Shown piece by piece: positions 47,862-60,366 of a stretch of 64,000 nucleotides of DNA. Source of the DNA: Streptomyces antimycoticus (GTDB lineage: Bacteria > Actinomycetota > Actinomycetes > Streptomycetales > Streptomycetaceae); NCBI RefSeq assembly GCF_005405925.1, contig NZ_BJHV01000001.1, forward strand, positions 8,618,001 to 8,682,000, in the 5' to 3' direction. Numbering within the stretch: position 1 is the stretch's first letter; every line of letters begins with the position of its first letter. Below the pieces are notes generated by a model. It saw only the letters and a list, made by a program, of their open reading frames with translations, did not search any database and was not told where the DNA came from. The position numbers were made by a program, and so were the translations under genes.

Positions 47862-49399
47862 GGTTCCTCCTCGTCGCCCAGGCCGGTGGCGGCCCTTGTG
47901 ACCTGCGCGTCCCCCAGCCGGGCGGCTGCCCGGTCCCACGCCGAATGATCACCTGTGGGCTCATACTGCCTCAGTGGCTGGGTGCTGTGAAGCAGCGCGC
48001 GCAATTCGGACAGCCCGCCGGTGATCACTCCGGCCGCCCTGGCCTGGACCAGCACGTTCCCGAGGGCCGCCGCCTCGGCCGGGCCCGCGATCACGGGGAG
48101 CCCGCAGGCATCGGCGGTGAGCTGGCACAACAGCGCGTTGTGTACGCCGCCGCCGACGATGTGCACGGTGCGGACCGTACGGCCGGACAGCCGCGCGGCG
48201 TCGTCGATCGCGCGGCGGTGGGCCAGGGCGAGGGAGTCCAGGACACAGCGGGTGGTCTCCGCCGGGGTACGGGGGACGGGCTGGCCGGTGCGGCGGCAGG
48301 CGTCGGCGATGCGGTCGGGCATGTGGTGCGGGGCGATGAAGGCGGGGTCGCCGGCGTCGACCACGGAGCGGAGGGGGGTGGCTCGGGCAGCCGCTTGGAG
48401 GAGTGCGGTGAGATCGGTGTGGGTGGCTTGGGTGGCCGTGGTGCCTCGGGTTTCCCAGGCGCGGACGCACTCCTGGAGCATCCACAGCCCCATGATGTTG
48501 CGCAGATAGCGGACCGTGCCGTCCACGCCCAGCTCATTGGTGAAGTTGGCCGCGCGGCTCGCCTCCGTGAGCACCGGCGCGTCCAGCTCCAGTCCGGCGA
48601 GGGACCACGTGCCGGTGGCGATGTACGCGAAGTCGGGCGTGGTCGCCGGGACGCCGACGACGGCGGACGCGGTGTCGTGCGAGCCGACGGCGGTCACGGG
48701 GACGGGGGTGGCGAGGCCCGTCTCGGCGAGGACCTCGTGGCGCAGGGTTCCGGCGGGGTCGCCCGGGTGGCGCAGGGGCGGGAAGAGCGTCAGATCGATG
48801 CCCAGGGCCTGCGCCACGGGGGTGGCCCAATCGCGGGTGCGGGGGTCGATGAGCTGGGTGGTGGAGGCGTTCGTCAGCTCGGTGCCGGGCTCGCCGGTCA
48901 GCCAGTACGAGATGAGGTCGGGGATGAGGAGGAGGCGGTGGGCGGCGGTGAGGGCGGGGCTGCCCTGGGCCGAGATGAGCTGGTAGAGGGTGTTGAAGGG
49001 GAGGTGCTGGATGCCGGTGGCGGCGTAGAGGGCCTGGGACGAGAGTGTTTCCGCGACCTTTTCGGCGGCGCCGGTGGTGCGGGTGTCGCGGTAGTGCACG
49101 GGGTTGGCCAGGAGGGTGCCGTCGGCGGCCAGTAGGCCGTAGTCGACGGCCCAGGTGTCGATGCCGATGCCGGTCAGGGGGTGGGTGGTGTTTCTCGCCG
49201 CTGCCTTCAGACCGTTCAGGATGCCCTGGTAGAGGGACAGGATGTTCCAGTGCAGGGTGCCCAGGACGCGGGTGGGCTGGTTGGGGAAGCGGTGTGCCTC
49301 GTGGAGGCTCAGCCGTTCGGGGGCGACCTCACCGACGATGACGCGGCCGCTGGACGCACCGAGGTCTACGGCGGCGAAGCGGTGCTCTTTGCTGGACAC
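47852..49399 (-). CDS. rhaB: rhamnulokinase
   Basis: RhaB phosphorylates L-rhamnulose to L-rhamnulose 1-phosphate with ATP. The 515-residue FGGY-type kinase has VDLGASSGRV (about 11-20), GIDTWAVDYGLL (about 78-89), the GSHDTASAV loop (about 243-251) and GGGVHNALLCQLTADA (about 413-428). DTWAVDYG is specific to rhamnulokinases versus other FGGY kinases. Length fits. It lies between the aldolase/dehydrogenase gene and lutA; the 68-bp gap to the upstream gene has no visible operator, so it should be co-transcribed. Confidence 0.95.
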   Translation of the reverse strand: MSSKEHRFAAVDLGASSGRVIVGEVAPERLSLHEAHRFPNQPTRVLGTLHWNILSLYQGILNGLKAAARNTTHPLTGIGIDTWAVDYGLLAADGTLLANPVHYRDTRTTGAAEKVAETLSSQALYAATGIQHLPFNTLYQLISAQGSPALTAAHRLLLIPDLISYWLTGEPGTELTNASTTQLIDPRTRDWATPVAQALGIDLTLFPPLRHPGDPAGTLRHEVLAETGLATPVPVTAVGSHDTASAVVGVPATTPDFAYIATGTWSLAGLELDAPVLTEASRAANFTNELGVDGTVRYLRNIMGLWMLQECVRAWETRGTTATQATHTDLTALLQAAARATPLRSVVDAGDPAFIAPHHMPDRIADACRRTGQPVPRTPAETTRCVLDSLALAHRRAIDDAARLSGRTVRTVHIVGGGVHNALLCQLTADACGLPVIAGPAEAAALGNVLVQARAAGVITGGLSELRALLHSTQPLRQYEPTGDHSAWDRAAARLGDAQVTRAATGLGDEEEPCA

Positions 49400-49467
49400 G
49401 TGGACCTCGTGGTGGGTGGGGTGCGTGGGCGGTTGCTGTGGTGCGTACGGGGCCCCTCACGCGCGTG

Positions 49468-51507
49468 TCAGCGCAGGAACGCCGCCGCGACCCCGGCGTC
49501 GACGGGGATGTGCAGACCCGTGGTGTGGGTCAGGTCGCCGCCTACGAGTGTGAAGACCGCGTTCGCCACGTGGGTCGGCAGTACTTCGCGCTTGAGGAGG
49601 GTGCGTTGGGCGTAGAACTCGCCCAGCTTCTCCTCGGGGACGCCGTATACGGCCGCGCGTTGTGCGCCCCAGCCGCTTGCGAAGATGCCGGAGCCCTGGA
49701 CTACGCCGTCGGGGTTCACTCCGTTGACCCGGATGCCGTGCTCGCCCAACTCCGCTGCGAGGAGGCGGACTTGGTGGGCCTGGTCGGCCTTGGTCGCGGA
49801 GTACGCGATGTTGTTCGGGCCCGCGAACACGGCGTTCTTGGAGGTGATGTACACGATGTCGCCGCCCATGTTCTGGGCGATGAAGGTCCGTGCCGCTTCG
49901 CGGGAGGCCAGGAAGCTGCCTCGGGCCATGATGGTGTGCTGGAGGTCCCAGTCCTGGGTGGTGGTGTCGAGGAGGGGTTTGGAGATGCTGATCCCGGCGT
50001 TGTTGACCAGGATGTCCACCCCGCCGAAGTGCAGGGCTGCCTGGGCGAATGCCGCCTTGATCTGCTCTTCGGAGGTGACGTCGGCGGTGACGGCGGTGGC
50101 CTTGTCCGGACCGCCCAGCTCCTGTGCGACGGCCGTGGCCGAGCCTGTGTTGATATCCGCCACCACGACACATGCGCCCTCGGCCACCAGGCGATGGGCG
50201 ATGGCCTTGCCGATGCCCGAGCCGGCGCCGGTCACCAGGGCGATACGGGTCGCGAGGGGCTTGGGCTTCGGCATGCGCTGGAGCTTGGCCTCTTCCAGCG
50301 CCCAGTACTCGATGCGGAACTTCTCCGACTCCTCGATGGGGGAGTAGGTCGACACCGCTTCCGCGCCGCGCATGACGTTGATCGCGTTGACGTAGAACTC
50401 GCCTGCCACGCGGGCCGTTTGCTTGTCCTTGCCGTAGCTGAACATCCCGACGCCGGGGATGAGCACGATGGCGGGATCCGCGCCGCGCATGGGAGGGGAG
50501 TCGGGGGTGGCGTGGTTGTTGTAGTAGGCCGCGTAGTCGGTGCGGTACTCGGCGTGGAGTTCCCTGAGGCGGGTGATCGTCTCGTCGAGGGGGGTGTCCG
50601 GCGGGAGGTCCAGGACCAGGGGGCGGACCTTCGTACGGAGGAAGTGGTCCGGGCAGGAGGTGCCGAGGGCCGACAGGCGTGGGTGTTCGGCGCGGGAGAC
50701 GAAGTCCAGGACGGTGTCGTTGTCCGTGAAGTGGCCCACCTGGGGGCGGTCCGTGGAGGCCAGGCCGCGGATCACGGGCGCCAGGGCGGCCGCGCGGGCG
50801 CGGCGCTCGGCGTTGGGGAGGGTGGGGTGGACGACGGGGCCGAACGGGTCGGCCTTGCCGCGTGCGGTGAGGAACTCCTCGGCGGTACGGATGATGCGGA
50901 GGGAGTTGGCCTCGCACGCGGCGGAGGTGTCGCCCCAGGCGGTGATGCCGTGGCCACCGAGAATGCAGCCGATGGCCTGGGGGTTGGCCTTCTTGATGGC
51001 GGCGATGTCCAGGCCCAGTTGGAAGCCGGGCCGGCGCCAGGGCACCCAGACGACCTGGTTGCCGAAACACTCTTTGGTCAGCGCCTCGCCATCGGCCGCG
51101 CAGGCGAGGGCGATGCCGGAGTCGGGGTGGAGGTGGTCGACGTGGGCGGCGTCGACCAGGCCGTGCATCGCGGTATCGATGGACGGTGCGGCCCCGCCCT
51201 TGCCATGCAGGCAGTAGTCGAAGGCCGCGACCATCTCGTCCTCGAGATCCACCCCTGGATAGACCTCGGTGAGCGCGCGAAGCCGGTCCAGACGGAGCGC
51301 GGCGAGCCCGGAGTGGGCGAGCGTGCCCAGATCGCCACCGGAGCCCTTGACCCACATCAGCTCGACATCCTGGCCCGTGACCGGGTCGGTCGCGGTGCCC
51401 TTGGCGGAGGTGTTTCCGCCCGCGTAGTTGGTATTGCGGGGGTCGGCACCGAGACGATGCGAGCGCTCCAGGAGCGCGGCCGCCTCGGGGTGGGGTTCTG
51501 CGGTCAT
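49468..51507 (-). CDS. rhaEW: bifunctional rhamnulose-1-phosphate aldolase / L-lactaldehyde dehydrogenase
   Basis: The 679-residue protein joins two enzymes. Residues about 1-400 are a class II aldolase that splits rhamnulose 1-phosphate to DHAP and L-lactaldehyde: metal His residues in HVDHLHPDSG (about 124-133) and GGHGITAWG. Residues about 425-679 are a short-chain dehydrogenase (VTGAGSGIGKA near 428-438, NNAGIS, YSATKAD with catalytic YxxxK) that oxidises lactaldehyde to L-lactate. Fusions of this kind are known in rhamnose clusters of Bacillus and others. ATG 51507 follows AGAGGA. Placed between rhaI and rhaB in the same direction; lactate feeds LutABC. Confidence 0.93.
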   Translation of the reverse strand: MTAEPHPEAAALLERSHRLGADPRNTNYAGGNTSAKGTATDPVTGQDVELMWVKGSGGDLGTLAHSGLAALRLDRLRALTEVYPGVDLEDEMVAAFDYCLHGKGGAAPSIDTAMHGLVDAAHVDHLHPDSGIALACAADGEALTKECFGNQVVWVPWRRPGFQLGLDIAAIKKANPQAIGCILGGHGITAWGDTSAACEANSLRIIRTAEEFLTARGKADPFGPVVHPTLPNAERRARAAALAPVIRGLASTDRPQVGHFTDNDTVLDFVSRAEHPRLSALGTSCPDHFLRTKVRPLVLDLPPDTPLDETITRLRELHAEYRTDYAAYYNNHATPDSPPMRGADPAIVLIPGVGMFSYGKDKQTARVAGEFYVNAINVMRGAEAVSTYSPIEESEKFRIEYWALEEAKLQRMPKPKPLATRIALVTGAGSGIGKAIAHRLVAEGACVVVADINTGSATAVAQELGGPDKATAVTADVTSEEQIKAAFAQAALHFGGVDILVNNAGISISKPLLDTTTQDWDLQHTIMARGSFLASREAARTFIAQNMGGDIVYITSKNAVFAGPNNIAYSATKADQAHQVRLLAAELGEHGIRVNGVNPDGVVQGSGIFASGWGAQRAAVYGVPEEKLGEFYAQRTLLKREVLPTHVANAVFTLVGGDLTHTTGLHIPVDAGVAAAFLR

Positions 51508-51851
51508 GACGTCCTCTTTGTGTGAACCGGGCCGGTCTCGGTGGGTTTCGGTGACAGCGGGAGGCGTGTCCCGCAGGGGCGTGTTTGAGGGCCAGTAGTG
51601 GCCGGGGCGGCGCCAAGGGGTTCGCGGCGAAGCCCCGCGTGTTTGGGGCGGCTGGCTGGGGTGTCCGGGCGGAGCCCCGGCGGGTTCGGTGCAGCGCCTC
51701 TGGGGTTCGGTGGGGAGCCCCAGAGGTCTGGGGGGGTGCCCGGGGGTTTGGGGCGGAGCCCCAGGAGGGGCTCGGGGCGGAGCCCCAGGGGGCCCGGGGG
51801 CTTGCACCGGGTTCGGGGAGGGGTGGGGTGGGGAAGGGCCCGCCGCAGGCG
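51508..51851. other. 344-bp intergenic repeat region before rhaEW
   Basis: The gap between rhaI and rhaEW holds many short G/C-rich inverted repeats (see 51667-51786) and no gene. The promoter or processing signals for rhaEW should lie here. Confidence 0.6.
51667..51786. repeat. GGGGCGGAGCCCC-type hairpin repeats
   Basis: GGGGCGGAGCCCC occurs at 51750-51762 and 51774-51786, a shorter copy at 51667-51677, and a longer hairpin CCTCTGGGG-N12-CCCCAGAGG at 51697-51726. These are dispersed G/C repeats common between Streptomyces genes, here unusually dense. Confidence 0.75.
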
Positions 51852-53012
51852 CTACGCCCCCCACCCCGCCTGCTGCCCGCCCACCCGCTCCGAAACGATC
51901 CGCTCCGCCCATCCCGAGCCCCGGTACGCGCCCATCGGGTCGGCATCGATGCCCAGTTCCTCACGGACCTCGGCGAGCAGCGGCCGTACGTCCGTGTTGT
52001 AGGCGTCCATCAGCACCGCGTTGGCGCCCAGCACGTCGCCCGTGCGCTGGGCGGCGGCCAGTGCGTCCCCGTCGACCAGGAGGGCCTTGGCCGTGGCCTC
52101 CTGGACGTTCATGACGGAACGGATGATCGCCGGGATCTTGGGCTCGATGTTGTGGCACTGGTCGAGCATGAAGGCGACCCCCGAGGTCAGCCCCCCGCCG
52201 CGGACCACCTCGTACATGATCCGGAAGAGCTGGAAGGGGTCGGCGGCGCCCACCATCAGGTCGTCGTCCGCGTAGAAGCGGGAGTTGAAGTCGAAGGCGC
52301 CGAGCTTCTTCTCACGCAGGAGGAGGGCGACGATGAACTCGATGTTGGTGCCGGGGGCGTGGTGGCCGGTGTCGACGCAGACCTGGGCCTTGGGGCCGAG
52401 CTTCAGGCAGTGGGCGTAGGCGGTGCCCCAGTCCGGGACGTCCGTGGTGTAGAAGGCGGGCTCGAAGAACTTGTACTCCAGCAGCATGCGCTGGTCGTCG
52501 CCGAGACGGTCGTAGACGGCGGTCAGGGCCTCGCCGAGGCGGTCCTGGCGGGCCGCGATGTCGTCCTGGCCGGGATAGTTGGTGCCGTCGGAGAACCAGA
52601 GCTTGAGGTCACGGGAGCCCGTGGCGTCCATGATGTCGACGCACTCCAGGAGGTGGTCCAGCGCCTTGCGGCGGACCGCCGGGTCGGGGTGGGTGACCGA
52701 GCCCAGCTTGTAGTCGTCGTCCTGGAAGACGTTGGAGTTGATGGCGCCCAGTTTCAGGCCGCGTTCCTCCGCGTATTTGGCGAGCGCCCCGTAGTCCTCG
52801 ACCCGGTCCCAGGGGATGTGGAGGGCGACGGTGGGCGCCACTTTGGTGAAGGCGTGCACCTGGGCGGCGTCGTCCAGCTTCTCCTGGGGGGAGCGCGGGA
52901 CACCGGGCTGGGCGAAGACCTTGAACCGGGTTCCGGAGTTGCCGTACGCCCATGACGGCGTCTCGACCGCCTGGCTCTTGAGGGCCGCCTTCACGGCTGG
53001 AACGTCAGACAT
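51852..53012 (-). CDS. rhaI: L-rhamnose isomerase
   Basis: The enzyme converts L-rhamnose to L-rhamnulose. The 386-residue protein is of the Pseudomonas stutzeri/actinobacterial type, a TIM-barrel metal isomerase related to xylose isomerase, not the E. coli RhaA type. Metal-ligand regions are [12 protein letters not shown] (about 181-192), [14 protein letters not shown] (about 213-226), [12 protein letters not shown] and [10 protein letters not shown] (about 288-297). Length fits. ATG 53012 is preceded by GGAG and a LacI-type operator 13 bp further upstream. First gene of the leftward catabolic run. Confidence 0.95.
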   Translation of the reverse strand: MSDVPAVKAALKSQAVETPSWAYGNSGTRFKVFAQPGVPRSPQEKLDDAAQVHAFTKVAPTVALHIPWDRVEDYGALAKYAEERGLKLGAINSNVFQDDDYKLGSVTHPDPAVRRKALDHLLECVDIMDATGSRDLKLWFSDGTNYPGQDDIAARQDRLGEALTAVYDRLGDDQRMLLEYKFFEPAFYTTDVPDWGTAYAHCLKLGPKAQVCVDTGHHAPGTNIEFIVALLLREKKLGAFDFNSRFYADDDLMVGAADPFQLFRIMYEVVRGGGLTSGVAFMLDQCHNIEPKIPAIIRSVMNVQEATAKALLVDGDALAAAQRTGDVLGANAVLMDAYNTDVRPLLAEVREELGIDADPMGAYRGSGWAERIVSERVGGQQAGWGA

Positions 53013-53024
53013 GAATCTCCTTCA

Positions 53025-53036
53025 TGAAACGATTCA
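53025..53036. promoter_or_regulatory. LacI-type rhamnose operator before rhaI
   Basis: TGAAACGATTCA is a near-perfect palindrome centred on CG, as LacI-family repressors recognise, 13 bp upstream of the rhaI ATG. Two related sites lie at 56321 and 56462. Confidence 0.75.
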
Positions 53037-53042
53037 AGAAAC

Positions 53043-56000
53043 CTAGCCGCGCGGTCCGCCACGCGTCAAGAAGTGGTGGGTCCCCGAGCCCACGGCGAAC
53101 ACCGCGCAGCCGTCCGCCATCCGCAGCAGCCGGCCGCCGCGACGGGTGATGTCCGAGGCGCGGCGGGCGGGGACCCAGATCTGTGCGGTGGTGTTGACGG
53201 GGATGGACACCGTGAGGGTGAAGTCCTCGCCCTGGGACCAGCGGGTGGTGACCGGGCCGTAGAGGGAGTCGTAGCGGCCTTCGGCGGAGCGCACCTCGCC
53301 GCCCGGGCGGGGCCGGATGAGGATCTCGCGGAAGCCGGGGGCGGCGGGGGCGATCCCGGTGATGTTCTGGTACATCCACTCGCCGACCGAGCCGTAGGCG
53401 TAGTGGTTGAACGAGTTCATCCCGACGTCCTGGAAGCTCCCGTCCGGCTTGATGGAGTCCCAGCGCTCCCACATCGTGGTCGCGCCCCGGTCGATCTGGT
53501 ACCCCCAGGAGGGGAAGGTGCGCTGGTGGAGCAGGCGGTAGGCGACGTCGGTGTGACCGGTCTCGGTGAGGGTCGGGAGCAGCCGCGGGGTGCCGAGGAA
53601 ACCGGTGGACAGATGCCAGTCGCGCTCCTGGACGAGGGCCACGAGCCGGTCGGCGGCGGGCTTGCGGAGCGCGGCGGGGAGCAGGTCCATGGAGAGCGCC
53701 AGGACGTACGCGGTCTGGGTGTCGCCCTTGATCCTGCCGTCGGGGGAGACGTAGGCGCGGTTGAAGGCCGCCTTGATGCGGGTCAGGAGGTCTTCGTACG
53801 GGGCCGGGTCCTCGTCCAGGACGTGCGCCGTGCGGGCGACGAGGTCGGTGGCGTGGGCGAAGTACGCGGTGGCGATGACGTCCTTGGGGGTGTCCGCCTC
53901 GACGCTGAGCCAGTCGCCGTAGCCCTCGGCGGGCCGCAGCAGACCGGTGCTGTGCTTTTCCAGGTAGGTGATCCAGCGGCGCATGGCCGGCCAGTTGTCG
54001 CGCAGCACCTGAGTGTCGCCGTACGCCTGATAGAGGTTCCAGGGCACGGTCACTCCGGCGTCGCCCCAGCCCGCGACGCCGTCGCCGACGTCGCCGAGGT
54101 TGGGTGCCACGTTGGGGAAGGAGCCGTCGTCGGTCTGGCCGTCGCGCATGTCCTGGAGCCACTTGGTGAGGAAGCGGGCGGACTCCATGGCGTACGCGGC
54201 GGTGCTGGAGAACACGTTGATGTCGCCGGTCCAGCCGAGCCGTTCGTCCCGCGCCGGGGTGTCGGTGGGGATGGACAGGAAGTTGCCGCGCAGGCCCCAG
54301 GTGATGTTGGAGTGGAGCTGGTTGAGCAGCGCCGAGTCGGTGTGGAAGGACAGGGTGAACGGGGCGGCGGTGTGCATGACGCGGCCCGTGACCGCGTCGG
54401 GGGAGGGCTTTCCGGGGTAGCCCGTGACCTCGACGTAGCGGAAGCCGTGGAAGGTGAAGCGCGGCTCGTAGGTCTCGGGGCCGCCGCCCTTGAGGGTGTA
54501 CGTGTCGACGGGGCGGGCGGTGCGCAGGTTGGCCGTGTAGGCGGTGCCGTCGGGGTCCAGCACCTCGGCGTGGCGGATCCGGATCTTTCGGCCGGCCGGG
54601 CCGGAGACCGTGAGGCGGACGCTGCCGACCATGTTCTGGCCCAGGTCGAAGAGGTGGACGCCGGGGGCGGGTTCGGTGACCTCGACGGGCTTGATCTCGC
54701 GTTCCACCCGGGTCGGGGCGTCGGTCTGGGCCACGACCTCGGCGGTGATGTCCGTGGCCGTGACGGCGGGCTGCCAGCCGGTGTCGTCGAAGCCCGGTGA
54801 GGTCCAGCCCGGGGTCTCCTTGCGGGCGTCGTACTCCTCGCCCATCAGCACATCGGCGGTCTGCAGCGGGCCGGTGGCCGCGCGCCACTGCTGGTCGGTG
54901 GTGATGCGCTCGGTGCTGCCGTCGGCGTACACGACCTCCAACTGGGCGAGCAGGGCGGGGTGGTCGCCATACTGGGCCTGGCCGAGCCAGGCGATGTTCC
55001 CGGCGTACCAGCCGGGGGCGAGGGTCACACCGAGGGCGTTGGCCCCGGGGTGGAGAGCGTCGGTGACGTCGTAGGTCTGGTACGCCACCCGCTTGCGGTA
55101 GTCGGTCCAGCCGGGCGCCAGTTGGTCGCGGCCGACGCGGACGCCGTTCAGGTGCGCTTCGTAGAGGCCCAGTGCCGTGGAGTAGAGCCGGGCGCGCACG
55201 ATGGGCTTGGCGAGCCGGAAGGTGCGGCGCAACTGGGCGGGGGACTGGAGCGGGAACACCCTGCCCCAGGGCCCACTGCCCCAGGCGGCCAGCTCCTTGG
55301 CGGTGGCCCAGCCGCTGTCGTCGAAGTCCCGGTCCGGCCAGGCGGCGGGGGGTTTCGCATCGGTCGTGCGCCACGTGGCGTCCGTGTGGTGGTGGGTGGT
55401 GGTGCCGTCGTCGGTGGTGAGCTCCAGGGTGGCCAGCAGCCCCGCCGGGCCCTTCTCGGCGTTGGTCGCCGAGAGGGCGAGGGTGGCGGCGCCCTGCTGC
55501 AGGAATTCGGTGACGTCGACGGTGGCCGGATGGCTCCATGCCTTGAGCACACCCAGTGCCTCGCGGGCGGCGACCTCGGTGCCGTTCACATAGGCGGTGA
55601 AGCCGTCGTCGGCGGCCACCACCAGCCGGGCGCGGCGGACGGTGCCCGTGGCCCGAACCGAGGCGCGGAACCACCGGGTGGCCGCCGGGGCCTCGGTGGC
55701 CGGATCCCCTTCGGGGAACCAGATCCAGGAGGCGCCGTCCAGGGCAGGGGGCGCGGTCAGCGCGGCGGGCGCGGTGATCCAGCGCGCCTGCCACTGCCCG
55801 TCGCCCAGCAGCCCGGTCTCCCACCAGGCGGGGGCGGACCACGGGGAGGGGCGGCCGTGGTCGTCCCAGACCCGTACCGACCAGTGGTACCGGGTGCGCG
55901 GCCGCAGGGCCGGACCGTCGTAGGGCACCAGGACCGATTGGCGTGACTTCTGTTTGCCGCTGTCCCAGACATCGGGGTCGCCGAGCCGGTCGGGGGAGGT

Positions 56001-56246
56001 GGCGACCCTGATGTGGTACGCGCTCTGCAACTGGTCGCGGGCGTCGGAGTCGAGGATCCAGCTCAGCCGGGGACGGGAGGTGTCGAGGCCGAGCGGATGG
56101 GGCGCGTACTCCACCGTCGTGCTCCGGACCCGCAGCCCGGCGGCGGGGCGGTCCTCGGCGGTGGCGGACGGGGTGAGAGCGGGCAGACCCGTGAGGGCCG
56201 TACCGGTGGCAGCGGTGGTGGCGAGCAGGTGACGTCTGCTGATCAC
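53043..56246 (-). CDS. alpha-L-rhamnosidase, GH78, Tat-exported
   Basis: The 1067-residue enzyme removes terminal alpha-L-rhamnose from glycosides and polysaccharides. It starts ISRRHLLATTAATGTAL, a Tat signal, so it folds before export. N-terminal beta domains (about 45-560) include GH78-specific PRLSWIL and a lectin-like insert. The (alpha/alpha)6 catalytic domain at about 640-960 has DTPARDERLGWTGDINVF (general acid Glu region) and WERWDSIKPDGSF with MNSFNHYAYG. A C-terminal beta domain follows. GTG 56246 is preceded by GGAGGAA. A related operator lies 75 bp upstream; it probably feeds rhamnose to the ABC transporter. Confidence 0.95.
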   Translation of the reverse strand: MISRRHLLATTAATGTALTGLPALTPSATAEDRPAAGLRVRSTTVEYAPHPLGLDTSRPRLSWILDSDARDQLQSAYHIRVATSPDRLGDPDVWDSGKQKSRQSVLVPYDGPALRPRTRYHWSVRVWDDHGRPSPWSAPAWWETGLLGDGQWQARWITAPAALTAPPALDGASWIWFPEGDPATEAPAATRWFRASVRATGTVRRARLVVAADDGFTAYVNGTEVAAREALGVLKAWSHPATVDVTEFLQQGAATLALSATNAEKGPAGLLATLELTTDDGTTTHHHTDATWRTTDAKPPAAWPDRDFDDSGWATAKELAAWGSGPWGRVFPLQSPAQLRRTFRLAKPIVRARLYSTALGLYEAHLNGVRVGRDQLAPGWTDYRKRVAYQTYDVTDALHPGANALGVTLAPGWYAGNIAWLGQAQYGDHPALLAQLEVVYADGSTERITTDQQWRAATGPLQTADVLMGEEYDARKETPGWTSPGFDDTGWQPAVTATDITAEVVAQTDAPTRVEREIKPVEVTEPAPGVHLFDLGQNMVGSVRLTVSGPAGRKIRIRHAEVLDPDGTAYTANLRTARPVDTYTLKGGGPETYEPRFTFHGFRYVEVTGYPGKPSPDAVTGRVMHTAAPFTLSFHTDSALLNQLHSNITWGLRGNFLSIPTDTPARDERLGWTGDINVFSSTAAYAMESARFLTKWLQDMRDGQTDDGSFPNVAPNLGDVGDGVAGWGDAGVTVPWNLYQAYGDTQVLRDNWPAMRRWITYLEKHSTGLLRPAEGYGDWLSVEADTPKDVIATAYFAHATDLVARTAHVLDEDPAPYEDLLTRIKAAFNRAYVSPDGRIKGDTQTAYVLALSMDLLPAALRKPAADRLVALVQERDWHLSTGFLGTPRLLPTLTETGHTDVAYRLLHQRTFPSWGYQIDRGATTMWERWDSIKPDGSFQDVGMNSFNHYAYGSVGEWMYQNITGIAPAAPGFREILIRPRPGGEVRSAEGRYDSLYGPVTTRWSQGEDFTLTVSIPVNTTAQIWVPARRASDITRRGGRLLRMADGCAVFAVGSGTHHFLTRGGPRG

Positions 56247-56320
56247 GGTCTTCCTCCAGGAACAGCCGGCAGGAACGACGGGCAGGAACGGCTGGCGGGA
56301 ACTGGCGGGAACGAGGGGAT

Positions 56321-56332
56321 GAAAACGATTCA
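56321..56332. promoter_or_regulatory. rhamnose operator copy before GH78 gene
   Basis: GAAAACGATTCA matches the rhaI site TGAAACGATTCA at 10 of 12 positions (the first two bases differ), 75 bp upstream of the rhamnosidase start. Confidence 0.55.
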
Positions 56333-56461
56333 ACCCAAGGCGCCTGGACCGTAGGGCCGGAGCTCTGGGCGCGTCAAGGGGGCTGAATCGATGTGGGTAT
56401 ATCCCGTGCACACCCCCTTGACGGCCGCAAAGTGCAGGGCTAGCTTCCCGGAATCCAGCAT

Positions 56462-56473
56462 TGAAACATTTCA
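56462..56473. promoter_or_regulatory. rhamnose operator before ABC transporter operon
   Basis: TGAAACATTTCA is an almost perfect palindrome, 10 of 12 identical to the rhaI operator, 33 bp upstream of the ATPase GTG. Between it and the GH78 site is the divergent promoter region. Confidence 0.7.
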
Positions 56474-56505
56474 TTTCCCGCCCTGGGTACGCGTCAGGAG
56501 ACTCC

Positions 56506-59365
<2,860 letters not shown>

Positions 59366-59369
<4 letters not shown>

Positions 59370-60337
59370 AGCTCAGGTGGGACACCGCCGTCGGGGTGCT
59401 GCTGGTGGCCGTCTTCCTCACCGGCCTCGGCACCACGGACGGCTTCGCGAGCCGCGACAACCTCGCCTTCGCCTTCAACGACATCGCCGAGGTGGCGCTG
59501 ATGGCGCTGCCGATGACACTGCTGGTGGTGGCCGGGCAGGTGGATCTGTCGGTGGCCTCGATGCTCGGCCTGGGCAGCGCGCTGACCGGCCAACTGTGGG
59601 ACGCGGGCTGGGCGTTCGAGACCATCGTGCCGATCGTGCTGCTGGTCGGGGTGGTCGGAGGGCTGATCAACGGCTGGCTGGTCACCCGGGTCGGGCTGCC
59701 CTCGCTCGCCGTCACCATCGGCACGCTCGCCCTCTACCGGGGGCTGGCCTCGGTGGTGCTCGGCACGGGCGCCATCACCGACTTCCCCGAGACGTACGCC
59801 AAGTGGGCCGTGGACACCACCACCGTGCCCGGCACCTTCCTCACCTATCCGGTGGTGCTGTTCATCGTGCTGGCCGCCATCGCCGCCGTGGTGCTGCACG
59901 CCACGGGCCTGGGCCGGTCGCTGTTCGCCATCGGCGCCCAGGAGGACGCCGCCTACTTCGCGGGCCTCCGCGTCAAGCGCGTCAAGCTGCTGCTGTTCGT
60001 GGTCAGCGGGCTGATCTCGGCCTTCGCGGGGGTCGTGTTCACCCTGCGGTACGGCAGCGCGCGGGCCGACAACGGCCAGGGCTTCGAAATGCTCGTCATC
60101 GCCTCCGTCCTGCTGGGCGGTGTCGACTTCGACGGCGGGAAGGGCACGCTGTTCGGCGCCGTCGCCGGGGTGCTGCTCATCGGCGTCCTGAAGAACCTGC
60201 TGACCCTCAATGACGTGGCCAACGAGGTCCAGGTGATCGTCACCGGGCTGCTGCTGGTGGCCTCCGTCCTCACCCCCCGCCTGATCACCACCGTGAGCGC
60301 CTGGCGTCACCGGCGCGCCGCCGCCTCGACCAGCTGA
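59366..60337 (+). CDS. rhamnose ABC importer permease 2
   Basis: The 323-residue RbsC-type permease starts at ATG 59366, overlapping the previous stop by 4 bp (ATGA). It has the VAGQVDLSVASMLGLGSALTG segment (about 51-71), coupling region LGRSLFAIGAQEDAAYFAG (about 180-198), and ASVLLGGVDFDGGKGTLFG (about 246-264), in the same order as permease 1, with a shorter C-terminal end. Genes for two distinct permeases, as in rhamnose importers of RhaPQ type, follow each other here. Confidence 0.93.
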
Positions 60338-60366
60338 TCCACCCACGCACCGCGAAAGGTCTCCCC

